A DNA stretch of 64,000 nt from an uncultured Bacteroidota bacterium (GTDB taxonomy: Bacteria; Bacteroidota; Bacteroidia; Flavobacteriales; Flavobacteriaceae), in NCBI GenBank assembly GCA_902516925.1, contig CABYAF010000001.1, forward strand, positions 1-64,000, in the 5' to 3' direction. Position 1 is the stretch's first letter. Each line of letters starts with the position of its first letter. Under the pieces are notes generated by a model that was not told the origin of the DNA, searched no databases, and saw only the letters and a list, made by a program, of their open reading frames with translations. The position numbers and the translations under genes are program-made. This document shows, one piece after another, positions 8,541 to 17,517 of the stretch.

Positions 8541-9530
8541 TTAAGTATAATTAAATTTAAACTTCCATTCTTTATATAATTGGCCATAAAAGTTATAACC
8601 AAAAAATTTTTCAAATATTATAATATAAGAATATTTAGAAATTAAAACTGAGATAAAAACTCCAACTATTTCAATAGGTCTTAGACATTTTGAATGTAAT
8701 AAAAATCTAATCTGATCCATTTTTCTAGATTTCAAATTTTCTTTTTTAGATATTAGATATTCCTCTATCCATTTAAAAAAAATATTATAATCTTTTGACG
8801 AGGAATTTAACGGATCATAGTCTAGATTCTCTCTTGCAAGATAGCTCAAAACAGAAATATAAAGATAGACATCAAATTCATTAAAAGTAATTGATAAATT
8901 ATGCTTCCTAATATGAACATAAGCTTGATCTCCAGTTGATGAGAAGCTTGTTACTTTCATCATCCTAAGCCATAAGTCAATATCTTGTGATTTCTTAAAT
9001 TTTTCCCTATATCCATTTAACATTTCGAAAATTGATTTTCTAAACATTACAGATGAATGAGCAATATTATTAACTCCTTTTGATAAATTATATTTTATTT
9101 TCTCGAATTTACTAATTGCAATGACTTTCTTTATTTTTTCACCAACTTTATCGATTTCAAAATAACTTGTATATGATAAGCCTATTTCGTTATTTGATTC
9201 AAGTATTTCGTACTGTTTTTTTAATCTATCAGGAAGGGAAATATCATCAGCATCAATTCTTGCTATATACTTTCCTGATGATAATGATATAGCTTTATTA
9301 AGTGACTTTGTTAATCCTAAGTTCTGTTGATTATAAAGTTTGATTCGTTTGTCTTGATAAGCAAAAGATTGGATAATAAACTCACTTCTGTCATTACTTC
9401 CATCATTAATTATTATGAATTCAAAATTTGTAAAGGTCTGACTCAAAATACTAGAGATACAATCCTTTAACCACTTTTCAGAGTTATATACTGACATTAC
9501 AACTGATATTTCAACTTTTGATTCCATCAA
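8541..9530 (-). CDS. GT2 family glycosyltransferase
   Basis: 329 residues. The GT-A domain opens with EISVVMSVYNSEKWLKDCI, then IINDGSNDRS and the metal-binding ARIDADDISLPDRL. The C-terminal part has a hydrophobic stretch (VGVFISVLISKYSYIII) that may associate with the inner membrane. Likely adds one residue of the polysaccharide repeat unit. The start is the second or first of two adjacent Met codons; the gene lies in series with the decarboxylase (10-base gap) and the dehydratase (17-base gap). Confidence 0.85.
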   Translation of the reverse strand: MMESKVEISVVMSVYNSEKWLKDCISSILSQTFTNFEFIIINDGSNDRSEFIIQSFAYQDKRIKLYNQQNLGLTKSLNKAISLSSGKYIARIDADDISLPDRLKKQYEILESNNEIGLSYTSYFEIDKVGEKIKKVIAISKFEKIKYNLSKGVNNIAHSSVMFRKSIFEMLNGYREKFKKSQDIDLWLRMMKVTSFSSTGDQAYVHIRKHNLSITFNEFDVYLYISVLSYLARENLDYDPLNSSSKDYNIFFKWIEEYLISKKENLKSRKMDQIRFLLHSKCLRPIEIVGVFISVLISKYSYIIIFEKFFGYNFYGQLYKEWKFKFNYT

Positions 9531-9547
9531 ATTAATGGTATGGTTTC

Positions 9548-10579
9548 TTAATACTCAATCCATTTACTATTTAGAAGTGACCAGTCAACTACTTGTTTAA
9601 TTCTGTCTTTTACACTTATGTTTGGGGTCCACCCTAACTGTTTCATTTTATCACCAGATAAAGAGTATCTTAAGTCGTGTCCTGGTCGTGAGGAGTGAAA
9701 ATCTACTAGATTAAATTTTAATTCTTTGTTCTGATATTGAGCAATTAATTTTGCTAATTCAAGATTATCAAGTTCTTCAGCTCCTACAATATTAAATTTT
9801 GGACATTTTGCATTTCCCCAATTAATATCATTTTCTATTTTTTTTGTTAATAAAAAATAAACTGCAGAAGCAACATCTTCTGCATGTATGTAGTGTCTTG
9901 ACCCTGGTACCTTTTTTTTAGTATCACTATGAATAGTAACAGGTTCTCCATCTCTAATTTTCTTAATACACATTGGAATATATTTTTCAGGATGTTGTCT
10001 TTCGCCAAAAACATTCATTGTGTGAGTAATATATATTGGAAGAGAGTATGTATTTTCATATGCTACAGCAAGTTCCTCACCACCAGCTTTTGAAGCACTG
10101 TAAGGATTAGTAGAGTTATACCTATCATTCTCTTTATAATTAATGCCAATAGGTGCAGGACCAAAAACTTCGTCTGTACTGAAATATAAGAACCTTTCTA
10201 ATCCATTTTTTTCATGTATTTCCTTTGCAAAATTTAGAATATTACATGTCCCTACAACATTATCCATAACAAATTCAAGAGGGTACTTAATACTTCTGTC
10301 TACATGGGAGCCTGCCGCCAAATGAAGGATATAATCTACATCCCCAATCTCTTTTTTTACCAATGGATTGATTTCGGCTTTTAAATCATGAAATACGAGT
10401 CTAACCCTGCCCTTAAAATCATCATTAAATTGAGATAATATATCATCAAGTCTATTAAGATTACCACTGTAATCAAGTCGGTCAAGAGAAATTATTTCCC
10501 AATCAGTATTTTGAATTAAAAATGCAATTAGATGATGGGATATAAAGCCAGCTCCTCCTGTTATTAAAACTTTTTTCAT
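9548..10579 (-). CDS. NDP-hexose 4,6-dehydratase-like SDR (RmlB family)
   Basis: 343 residues, close to the usual RmlB length. NAD loop GGAGFIS (third Gly replaced by Ser), SLDRLDYSGNL, FSTDEVFG with the catalytic Asp-Glu of dehydratases, and YSASK. Retention of D-E next to the Thr/Ser and of YxxxK indicates a 4-keto-6-deoxy sugar-nucleotide former rather than a simple epimerase. The region after YxxxK (HTMNVFGERQHPEKYIP) departs from classical dTDP-glucose dehydratases, and no RmlA or RmlC is nearby, so the substrate may not be dTDP-glucose. Stop overlaps nothing; its start overlaps the preceding SDR stop. Confidence 0.78.
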   Translation of the reverse strand: MKKVLITGGAGFISHHLIAFLIQNTDWEIISLDRLDYSGNLNRLDDILSQFNDDFKGRVRLVFHDLKAEINPLVKKEIGDVDYILHLAAGSHVDRSIKYPLEFVMDNVVGTCNILNFAKEIHEKNGLERFLYFSTDEVFGPAPIGINYKENDRYNSTNPYSASKAGGEELAVAYENTYSLPIYITHTMNVFGERQHPEKYIPMCIKKIRDGEPVTIHSDTKKKVPGSRHYIHAEDVASAVYFLLTKKIENDINWGNAKCPKFNIVGAEELDNLELAKLIAQYQNKELKFNLVDFHSSRPGHDLRYSLSGDKMKQLGWTPNISVKDRIKQVVDWSLLNSKWIEY

Positions 10580-11436
10580 GATAATATTTTTAAACTATTA
10601 ATATGTTCTTTCAGTCTATCTTTAGGTTCCCAATTTAATTCATTTAGAGTATCGTCGTTTTCTCTTAGTGTAAATTTGTAATTTCCTTTCTGGTCAGGTA
10701 TTTTAATTGATTTAACATTGAACTTTTGAGCGAATAAATCAAATAATTCATTAACACTATAATTAAGTCCTGTACCAAGTTCCCATGCATCAGAATGTTT
10801 TTTTGATGAATCGGCAATTTTAATAAGACCGTCAACTATATCCATAACATGAGTAAAGTCTCGCCTTTGCTTTCCATCACCTACAATAGGCAAAGGTTCA
10901 CCTTTAATAATTTTTGTTTGCCAAATTCCAATGACATTTCCATTTATCTCATCTAAAACCTCGTTGGGTCCATATACGTTATAAAACCTAGCAATTTCAA
11001 CGTTCACTTTAAAAGAATTTTTATAGAGCTTGCAGATTTCCTCACCAAGAAATTTGTACATTGCATATGGTGAATCTGATGGAGAATGATGTTTTGAAGA
11101 TGATCCTGCATAAACAACTTTTACATCATTATTCATTGCCCACTCCATTATTTTCATTGTTCCAACAACATTTGAATTAAAATACTTTACTGGATTTGAA
11201 AAGGATGGCTGAACTCTTGATTTAGCAGCCAAGTGAAAACATAAGTCAGCCTTGAAGTCAATCTGATTTATTTTTTCTATATCTAAGTTTATATATTCAA
11301 CTCCTTCAATTTCGTTTTCTTTGAAGCCGGAGCTATAGTCATCAATTGATAATATATTGAACCCCTTACTTCTCAATTTTTTAATAAGATTACAACCAAT
11401 AAATCCTACTCCGCCTGTTACTAATATATTTTTCAA
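10576..11436 (-). CDS. Extended SDR sugar-nucleotide epimerase/dehydratase (GalE-like)
   Basis: 286 residues. GGVGFIGCNL NAD loop, SIDDYSSGF, Ser-rich catalytic loop YAGSSSK, catalytic Y-A-M-Y-K, then RFYNVYGPNE and RRDFTHVMDIVDG, all typical of UDP-sugar 4-epimerases and related enzymes. It is about 40 residues shorter than GalE, with the C-terminal substrate lobe reduced. Encoded just before the RmlB-like gene with a 4-base overlap (ATGA), so the two may act in sequence on one nucleotide sugar. UDP-GlcA made by the upstream dehydrogenase is a possible substrate, but that is inference. Confidence 0.78.
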   Translation of the reverse strand: MKNILVTGGVGFIGCNLIKKLRSKGFNILSIDDYSSGFKENEIEGVEYINLDIEKINQIDFKADLCFHLAAKSRVQPSFSNPVKYFNSNVVGTMKIMEWAMNNDVKVVYAGSSSKHHSPSDSPYAMYKFLGEEICKLYKNSFKVNVEIARFYNVYGPNEVLDEINGNVIGIWQTKIIKGEPLPIVGDGKQRRDFTHVMDIVDGLIKIADSSKKHSDAWELGTGLNYSVNELFDLFAQKFNVKSIKIPDQKGNYKFTLRENDDTLNELNWEPKDRLKEHINSLKILS

Positions 11437-11441
11437 AAATA

Positions 11442-12458
11442 TTATTTTAAGTTATTTATAACTGATGGCAATTCCTTAAGAATTTTAATTGTTTCATTGA
11501 TGTTTAGTAGTTTTGAATTATCTGAACTAATTTCATTATTATTCTTGTAATCTGAATTACCTGTTATAAAATAATTATCATAGTTTAAATCTCTTGTATC
11601 AGCAGAAATTTTATAAAACTTACCCATGTCAGAGGTAAAAGTTATTTCTTCTTTAGTGATTAATGTTTCAGATAATTTTTCACCATGGCGGACACCAATA
11701 TTTCTAATTTTTGAGCTTGAATTAAAAATTTTTATTAGTGCCTCAGCTAATACACCTATTTTTACTGCGGGTGCTTTTTGTACTAAAATATCGCCTTGCT
11801 CTCCATGAATAAATGCATATTTAACTAAATCTACTGCATTTTCTAGTGTCATGATAAATCTTGTCATATCAGGATTAGTAACAGTTAAATCTTTATTTGA
11901 TTTTATTTGTTCAATAAAGAGCGGTATTACAGATCCCCTTGAACCCATTACGTTTCCATATCTAGTTCCACAAAAAATAGTTTCATCTTTATTAAGATTT
12001 CTTGAATTTGCAACCATTACCCTCTCCATTAGGGCCTTAGTCATACCCATAACGTTAACAGGATATGCTGCTTTATCAGTACTCAGTACAACAACTTTTC
12101 TAACTTTTTCAGATTTAGCAGCTTCAAGTATGTTATTAGTACCTAAGATATTTGTCTTTACTGCTTGAATTGGGAAAAATTCACATGAGGGGACTTGTTT
12201 TAGAGCTGCAGCATGGAATATATAGTCGACTCCTCTAATTGCATTTAAGACAGATTCTTTGTCTCTAACATCTCCAATATAAAACTTAACTCTATCGTGA
12301 TTTATCTTTTGCCTTAAATCCTCTTGTTTCTTTTCATCTCTACTGAAAACTCTTATTTCAGAGAATTTAAATTCATTAATAGCTTTGTGAAGAAATGTTT
12401 CCCCAAAAGAACCTGTACCACCTGTTATTAATAAATTTCCAAAGTCTAGTTTCCTCAT
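11442..12458 (-). CDS. UDP-GlcNAc 4,6-dehydratase/5-epimerase (FnlA/WbvB/CapE type)
   Basis: 338 residues. LLITGGTGSFGETFL, VFSRDEKKQEDLR, HAAALKQVPSCEFFP and STDKAAYPVNVMGMTKALME identify the short, soluble CapD-related dehydratases. The catalytic position reads M-G-M-T-K, i.e. MxxxK instead of YxxxK, a known trait of the 5-epimerizing enzymes CapE/FnlA/WbjB that start UDP-L-FucNAc and UDP-L-QuiNAc synthesis. The reductase and 2-epimerase of the same route are in the same operon but about 7 kb downstream. Cytoplasmic, NADP-dependent by family. Confidence 0.88.
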   Translation of the reverse strand: MRKLDFGNLLITGGTGSFGETFLHKAINEFKFSEIRVFSRDEKKQEDLRQKINHDRVKFYIGDVRDKESVLNAIRGVDYIFHAAALKQVPSCEFFPIQAVKTNILGTNNILEAAKSEKVRKVVVLSTDKAAYPVNVMGMTKALMERVMVANSRNLNKDETIFCGTRYGNVMGSRGSVIPLFIEQIKSNKDLTVTNPDMTRFIMTLENAVDLVKYAFIHGEQGDILVQKAPAVKIGVLAEALIKIFNSSSKIRNIGVRHGEKLSETLITKEEITFTSDMGKFYKISADTRDLNYDNYFITGNSDYKNNNEISSDNSKLLNINETIKILKELPSVINNLK

Positions 12459-12480
12459 GCTGCAAATTACAATTTAAAAT

Positions 12481-13764
12481 TTAATTAATATTGGTAGTTA
12501 ATACTTTTCGTGCTTTTAAAAAAGTTGCGAAATATGCTAAAAAATTTACAATTAAAAGACTGTAAACTGCACCCATAATTGAGAAATAATATATCATTGG
12601 AATAGATAAAATTACAGTAAAAATTGAATGTAAAATGTTAATTAATAATAATGATTCAGGTTTATTTTTACTAAAAATAAAACCTGATGTAATATTAATT
12701 AAGACATAGAAGATTGATGATATAGTGGCTATGATAAAATAGTCATTAACTTCAATAAATTTATTTCCTAACAAAATTACAACTATTGTCTCTCCAAGTA
12801 GATAAATAATTAAAGTTACTAAAGCAATAATAATTGGACTGATAAAAGCAATATTTTTCAAAAGCTTATATAAATCAATTTTTGACTTACCTCTTAGGTC
12901 AGTCTTTTCATTTATTATTGGAGATAAAAAAGCAAAAATTGTAGTACCTAAAAGTAAAATAGGAGTTATACTTATTTGGTATAATGCGTTAAAAAGACCT
13001 AAATTTTCATTCGTATCAAAAAACTCAATTATCCACTTACTACAATTAAACTGCACCCAATAGAATATGCCCCAATAAAAAAAATATTTAGAGAAGCTAA
13101 ATATTTTAAAACACCAAAATTTTTGTTTTATATTGATTTTCCAATTTATATTATTTATAAAAATTCTTAGTAAAAAAGGGAGTGATAATAGATAAGAAAA
13201 AATAAAAACTAAAAAAATATCTGCAATCTCCTCTACACCTAATATAAAGATTAGTAAAATTTTTATTATCATATCAAGAGACCTAAGAATGAAAGCAGAT
13301 TTATGCTTTCTCAATGACTTATAATATGAAACTATAAGCTCAAGTAGACTTGATAGTATAGTAAATATCAATACAAATGAAGTTATTTGAAACCATTGTG
13401 ACTTATTTAATATTAGTAATAGAAAATAAAAAAGTATTGTTAATGAAAGGACAAAAAAAGAAATTATAATCCAACTTCTGAATATAACAGAAATAAAATT
13501 ATTATCTTGATTTAAGCCTCTACTAATTACACTATATCTATGAACACCATTATAAAAAGGAGTGTAAATTATCAAAAAAATTAAAGAGCTGACAGTTAAC
13601 GCTAGACCATATATTCCAAAATCTGAAATAGTTAAAGCCCTACTTACAATCATTATTACAAAAACCTTCTCTATAACTTGAACAATATTTGTTATCAGCA
13701 CATAAAAACTCTCTTTTCCGAATTTTTTTAAAAAATAAATAGCTTTTGGTAATAAGTAATTCAA
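12481..13764 (-). CDS. wzx: Wzx-type O-unit flippase
   Basis: 427 residues made up almost entirely of hydrophobic helices (about 12) separated by short basic loops, beginning with an amphipathic stretch and IVSRALTISDFGIYGLA, the usual start of MVF/PST-superfamily flippases. It should carry the polyprenyl-diphosphate-linked repeat unit across the inner membrane. Placed between the UDP-glucose dehydrogenase (4-base gap) and the FnlA-type dehydratase. Sequence conservation in Wzx is low, so the assignment rests on topology, length, N-terminal pattern and context. Confidence 0.82.
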   Translation of the reverse strand: MNYLLPKAIYFLKKFGKESFYVLITNIVQVIEKVFVIMIVSRALTISDFGIYGLALTVSSLIFLIIYTPFYNGVHRYSVISRGLNQDNNFISVIFRSWIIISFFVLSLTILFYFLLLILNKSQWFQITSFVLIFTILSSLLELIVSYYKSLRKHKSAFILRSLDMIIKILLIFILGVEEIADIFLVFIFSYLLSLPFLLRIFINNINWKINIKQKFWCFKIFSFSKYFFYWGIFYWVQFNCSKWIIEFFDTNENLGLFNALYQISITPILLLGTTIFAFLSPIINEKTDLRGKSKIDLYKLLKNIAFISPIIIALVTLIIYLLGETIVVILLGNKFIEVNDYFIIATISSIFYVLINITSGFIFSKNKPESLLLINILHSIFTVILSIPMIYYFSIMGAVYSLLIVNFLAYFATFLKARKVLTTNIN

Positions 13765-13768
13765 CTTT

Positions 13769-15172
13769 TTAAAGTTTAAAATATTTTATTTTATCATACT
13801 GTAATTCAAGATCATTCAATATATTCCTTCCATCATATAAGTATATTTTTCCTCTAATTTTATTTGCTATTTTTCCCCAATCTAACTCTTTGAATTGATC
13901 CCATTCTGTTATAATCGCAATAACATTTGATTTTTCAAGTGCTTCATATGGAGAATTAAAAACATTAACCTTATTAAGTTTTTGGTTTATAATATCACTC
14001 TCTTTATAAGTCTGTTTTAATATAGCCTTTAGATCATTCAAAATTTGACTTTTTTTGACTAATGGATCATAAATATTAACATTTATATCTTCAAGTAATA
14101 TATTCTTGACAACATAAATTGAGGCAGATTCCCTTGAATCATTTGTATTTTTTTTAAATGACCAACCAAGTATTGAAATAGTGTCATATTCATCTTGATT
14201 TTTGAAACAGTTAATTAGTTTATCAGCAAATCTGTTTTTTTGATAATCATTAATTCTTATCACCCCTTCCCAAAACCTTGCTACCTCATGTAAATCATAT
14301 AACTCACATATGTATACTAAGTTTAAAATATCTTTTTGAAAACAGCTACCTCCAAAGCCTACTGAAGCCTTGAGAAAATGAGGGCCAATTCTTACATCTG
14401 CTCCTACTACTTTTGAAATTTCTTCTATATCAGCTCCTGTTTTTTCACATAATGATGAAAGGCTATTTATAGATGAGATTCTTTGGGCTAGCATAGCATT
14501 TGAAACTAGTTTAGAGAGTTCAGAGGACCATATATTAGTTTTAATTATTTTTTCTTTTGGAATCCATCTTTCATAAATCTTTGATAGTACTTCTACAGCC
14601 TTAATACCAGAATCTGTTTTATCTCCTCCAATAAGAACTCTATCTGATTTAAATAAATCATTTATCGCAGTACCTTCAGCAAGAAACTCAGGGTTTGATA
14701 GTACTTCAAAATCAAGGTTAGTGCTATTTTGAGAAATAATTTCTTTAAGTTTCTCGGCTGTTCTAACAGGCAAAGTTGATTTCTCAACAATAATTTTTTT
14801 ACCTTTTGCAACTTTTGCAATATTTTCTGCAGATTTAATTATATATTTTAAATCTGCTGCTTTACCCTTACCTGGACCAGATGTTGCTGTGGGTGTATTT
14901 ACTGCTAAAAAAATTATTTGGGAGCTTTGAATTGAAGCGTCAATATCTGAAGAAAAGAATAGGTTTTTACCTCTTACTTTACTAACTATCTCATTTAATC
15001 CTGGTTCTTTTACAGGTATATCATCAAGATTTTCAGAATTCCAAAGTTTAATCTTTTCTTCATTTATATCTACAACATTAACTCTAATGTCTTCGCATTT
15101 AAAAGCAATTGCAGCCATAGTTGGGCCTCCAACATAACCTGCTCCAATACAGCATATTTCTTTTATGTTCAT
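13769..15172 (-). CDS. ugd: UDP-glucose 6-dehydrogenase
   Basis: 467 residues, the length of the longer (animal-like) UGDH class. CIGAGYVGGPTMAAIA NAD loop, NTPT, VEKSTLPVRTAE, SNPEFLAEGTAI, and the catalytic Cys in GFGGSCFQKDILNL are all intact; the C-terminal UDP domain has SILGWSFKKNTNDSRES. Oxidises UDP-glucose to UDP-glucuronate with two NAD. It provides an acidic sugar, or its epimer or decarboxylation product, for the polysaccharide. The 1-base gap to the nucleotidyltransferase upstream indicates co-translation. Confidence 0.92.
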   Translation of the reverse strand: MNIKEICCIGAGYVGGPTMAAIAFKCEDIRVNVVDINEEKIKLWNSENLDDIPVKEPGLNEIVSKVRGKNLFFSSDIDASIQSSQIIFLAVNTPTATSGPGKGKAADLKYIIKSAENIAKVAKGKKIIVEKSTLPVRTAEKLKEIISQNSTNLDFEVLSNPEFLAEGTAINDLFKSDRVLIGGDKTDSGIKAVEVLSKIYERWIPKEKIIKTNIWSSELSKLVSNAMLAQRISSINSLSSLCEKTGADIEEISKVVGADVRIGPHFLKASVGFGGSCFQKDILNLVYICELYDLHEVARFWEGVIRINDYQKNRFADKLINCFKNQDEYDTISILGWSFKKNTNDSRESASIYVVKNILLEDINVNIYDPLVKKSQILNDLKAILKQTYKESDIINQKLNKVNVFNSPYEALEKSNVIAIITEWDQFKELDWGKIANKIRGKIYLYDGRNILNDLELQYDKIKYFKL

Positions 15173-15173
15173 A

Positions 15174-15596
15174 TTATTTTTTTAATATCCAGGATGAGGA
15201 TTGAATCTTTTTGCCAAGTCCATCAATCATTTTTATATCTAATTTCTTGCAAATATTAATCTCAGGTACTGATTTATTGTTTTGATCTCCACCATTTGCA
15301 AAAAACAAGTCAAATTTTGGAGAAAACAAATTATAAATCTTTTCAATAGATTTTATTACGGTTTTATCGTTGTCAATAGATAATATGACTTCATCAACAA
15401 CTTTTAATTCTTTAATTATTAAAATTCTCTCTTTTTCATCCATGAATTTTTTTGAACCTTTTAGCATTCTTTGCTTATCATTGTTTACTATAACTATTAG
15501 TATATCTCCACTGGATTTTGACAAATGGAAATATTCTATATGTCCTTTGTGTAATGGGTTAAAATAGCCAGAAACAATTATTGCCTTTTTTTTCAT
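15174..15596 (-). CDS. Cytidylyl/adenylyltransferase-like protein (HxGH nucleotidyltransferase)
   Basis: 140 residues, a single Rossmann-like nucleotidyltransferase domain: N-terminal VSGYFNPLHKGHIEYF with the HxGH motif, IVNNDKQRMLKG, and a late FANGGDQNN and IQSSSWIL where TagD/RfaE-C-type enzymes carry their ISSTxxR-like motif, here with no Arg. It probably activates a small phosphate compound with CTP or ATP. Pairing with a cupin (4-base ATGA overlap) and Ugd at the head of the operon suggests a polysaccharide precursor role. Substrate unknown. Confidence 0.7.
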   Translation of the reverse strand: MKKKAIIVSGYFNPLHKGHIEYFHLSKSSGDILIVIVNNDKQRMLKGSKKFMDEKERILIIKELKVVDEVILSIDNDKTVIKSIEKIYNLFSPKFDLFFANGGDQNNKSVPEINICKKLDIKMIDGLGKKIQSSSWILKK

Positions 15597-15946
15597 TTTA
15601 TTCTTTTATAATCATCTTCTATTCTTACAATATCATCTTCACCAAAATATTCTCCAGTTTGAACTTCAATAAATATTAACTTTACTTTACCAATATTTTT
15701 TACTCTATGTTTTACGCCAATAGGTATAATTATGGTTTCACCTCTATTAAATTCTTTTTCAATACCGTCAAGAGTAATTAATGCAACCCCAGATATTATT
15801 GTCCATGCTTCGGATCTTTTAGTGTGATATTGATATGATAATCTCTGACCTACTTCTACCTCAATCTTCTTTATTTTGTAATTTTCTGTTTCATCTATAA
15901 CAAAGTATTCCCCCCATGGTCTTTTATCCTTATCTATATATTTCAT
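15593..15946 (-). CDS. Cupin, phosphomannose isomerase type II C-terminal-like
   Basis: 117 residues forming one double-stranded beta-helix. The pattern RPWGEYFVID, HTKRSEAWTIISG, IIPIGVKHRVKN and EVQTGEYFGEDDIVRIEDDY closely follows the isomerase half of bifunctional ManC/AlgA proteins, with the metal-binding His/Glu positions retained. No GDP-mannose pyrophosphorylase half is present, so this is a stand-alone mannose-6-phosphate isomerase-like cupin, or a sugar isomerase or regulator derived from it. Second gene of the operon, 2 bases after the regulator. Confidence 0.75.
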   Translation of the reverse strand: MKYIDKDKRPWGEYFVIDETENYKIKKIEVEVGQRLSYQYHTKRSEAWTIISGVALITLDGIEKEFNRGETIIIPIGVKHRVKNIGKVKLIFIEVQTGEYFGEDDIVRIEDDYKRIK

Positions 15947-15948
15947 AA

Positions 15949-16461
15949 TTAGTCTTTTGAGTAAATGGTTAAACTATCTTTTGATGTAGGTAGTTTTGAG
16001 GTAAGAAAAAAGATAACTTTTCTAGAAATTATCTTTTCTATTTTACTTTCAAGTTGAGATATGTAGTTAAAATTTAAGTTCTTACCAACTAAAATAACTT
16101 CAATTTTGCCCGAATCTATTCCTTTAGCATAATCACCTATAATTATAATTTGCTCTACATCACCCATTCTTTTTAAAACAACATCGACTATATCCTCTAG
16201 TCCTAAATGTTTGTAGACAATTTTTTGCAAGGTTTTAAATAATGGATGCTTAGAGTTAACACTGTATTCTATTTTGTTATTAGATTTTGATTTATTAAGA
16301 TATCCTGCATCATACAAATGATTTAATTCCTTTCTTATAGAATTTGTAGATTCACTCATTTCAGTTGCCAAACCATTTAAATGACCCTTATTTGCTTGCG
16401 ATATAAAGAACTTAACTAATAGCCTTAACCTTGTTTTAGATGTTATTAATTTACCTAACAT
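15949..16461 (-). CDS. Winged-helix regulator with C-terminal nucleotidyltransferase-like domain
   Basis: 170 residues. The N-terminal about 75 residues form an ArsR-like winged helix (TSKTRLRLLVKFFIS ... NSIRKELNHLYDAGYLN). The C-terminal part contains IIIIGDYAKGIDSGKIEVILVG, laid out like the GS-x10-SD-x-D motif of MNT-type nucleotidyltransferases but with the acidic residues lost or displaced, so probably a sensor rather than an enzyme. It heads the minus-strand polysaccharide operon just behind a strong promoter and is therefore probably its local regulator, possibly autoregulated. Target sites not identified. Confidence 0.65.
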   Translation of the reverse strand: MLGKLITSKTRLRLLVKFFISQANKGHLNGLATEMSESTNSIRKELNHLYDAGYLNKSKSNNKIEYSVNSKHPLFKTLQKIVYKHLGLEDIVDVVLKRMGDVEQIIIIGDYAKGIDSGKIEVILVGKNLNFNYISQLESKIEKIISRKVIFFLTSKLPTSKDSLTIYSKD

Positions 16462-16479
16462 TATTTAATAATCAAGTAA

Positions 16480-16509
16480 CAAAAGTACTTAAAATTATAT
16501 AAATACCAA
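16480..16509 (-). promoter_or_regulatory. Bacteroidota-type promoter for the polysaccharide operon
   Basis: Read on the minus strand: TTG, a 19-base spacer, then TACTTTTG, an exact match to the Bacteroidota primary-sigma consensus TTG-N17..23-TAnnTTTG. The implied start lies roughly 15 bases before the ATG of the winged-helix regulator, the same short-leader geometry seen for trpS and plsC in this window. Computed by eye only. Confidence 0.7.
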
Positions 16510-16556
16510 ATAATAATTTAAGTTAAAACTATTTCTAATTTGAAATATTACTAAAT

Positions 16557-17516
16557 TTGAAAATACACAAGGTTTTGGTAATCGATAAATATTTATATTG
16601 TTTCTTAGTTTTAATCTTTAGCTTTTTTACGATAAGTCTATTTCAAAGATTATTTTTAAATTATGGAATTCACGATGATATTAACGATAGATCGTCACAT
16701 TCGGTTTTAGCAACAAGGTCCGGAGGAGTTTCAGTTTTTTCAATTGTTTTCTTAATCAGCTCATATAATTACATACTTGGAAATGAAATCTTTGACTTCT
16801 CTTTAATTGTTCCACTATTTTTATTGGTAATAGTTGGGCTTTACGATGATATATATAAACTTGATTTTAAACTTAAATTTATATTTCAAATAATTGCTGC
16901 AAAAATTATAATAGATAGTGGTTTAATAATTGATAATTTACATGGAGTATTTGGTGTATTTGAGATAAATAGAATAATTGCTCAAATACTAACAATATTT
17001 ATAATTGTATCAATAATAAATTCAATAAATTTTATAGATGGGATTGATGGATTAGCAAATAGTATTGTGGTTTTATTTCTTTTTGCAGTTGAATTTTTCT
17101 CATCTAATCAAACACCTTTATTTAATCTTTCAGTAATAATTGTTTGTAGTATATTACCATTATTCTATTATAATTTTAAGAAAAAAAGGAAAGTTTTTCT
17201 TGGTGATTCAGGCTCACTATTTTTAGGTGGTCTTGTAAGTATTTACGTCATATATGCTCTTACTAACTCATATATTATAAAACCAGAATTTGATTTACAT
17301 AAAATATTATACATTTCATCAATACTTATCTATCCAATAGTTGACCTTATTAGAGTATTCATGATACGAATATTAAATAAGAGGTCTCCATTCATTGCAG
17401 ATAAAAATCACATTCACCATTTGATTTTAAATAAAACTAAAAGTCATTTAAGATCAACTATTTTAATAATTTTAATTAGTTTTTTAATTTTAATTTTAAT
17501 TCAATTAATCTTTTAA
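16557..17516 (+). CDS. WecA/TagO-like undecaprenyl-phosphate glycosyl-1-phosphate transferase
   Basis: 319 residues, about ten membrane helices. Conserved loops of the MraY/WecA family are present: DDINDRSSHSVLATRSGG, GLYDDIYKLDFKLKFIFQ, INFIDGIDGLAN, FLGDSGSLFLGG and DKNHIHHLIL. It should transfer a HexNAc-phosphate to undecaprenyl phosphate, starting the glycan assembled by the divergent operon. The ORF starts with TTG and I see no in-frame ATG before the first helix, so TTG is the most plausible start. The gene is divergent from the regulator over 95 bases. Confidence 0.85.
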   Translation: MKIHKVLVIDKYLYCFLVLIFSFFTISLFQRLFLNYGIHDDINDRSSHSVLATRSGGVSVFSIVFLISSYNYILGNEIFDFSLIVPLFLLVIVGLYDDIYKLDFKLKFIFQIIAAKIIIDSGLIIDNLHGVFGVFEINRIIAQILTIFIIVSIINSINFIDGIDGLANSIVVLFLFAVEFFSSNQTPLFNLSVIIVCSILPLFYYNFKKKRKVFLGDSGSLFLGGLVSIYVIYALTNSYIIKPEFDLHKILYISSILIYPIVDLIRVFMIRILNKRSPFIADKNHIHHLILNKTKSHLRSTILIILISFLILILIQLIF

Positions 17517-17517
17517 T

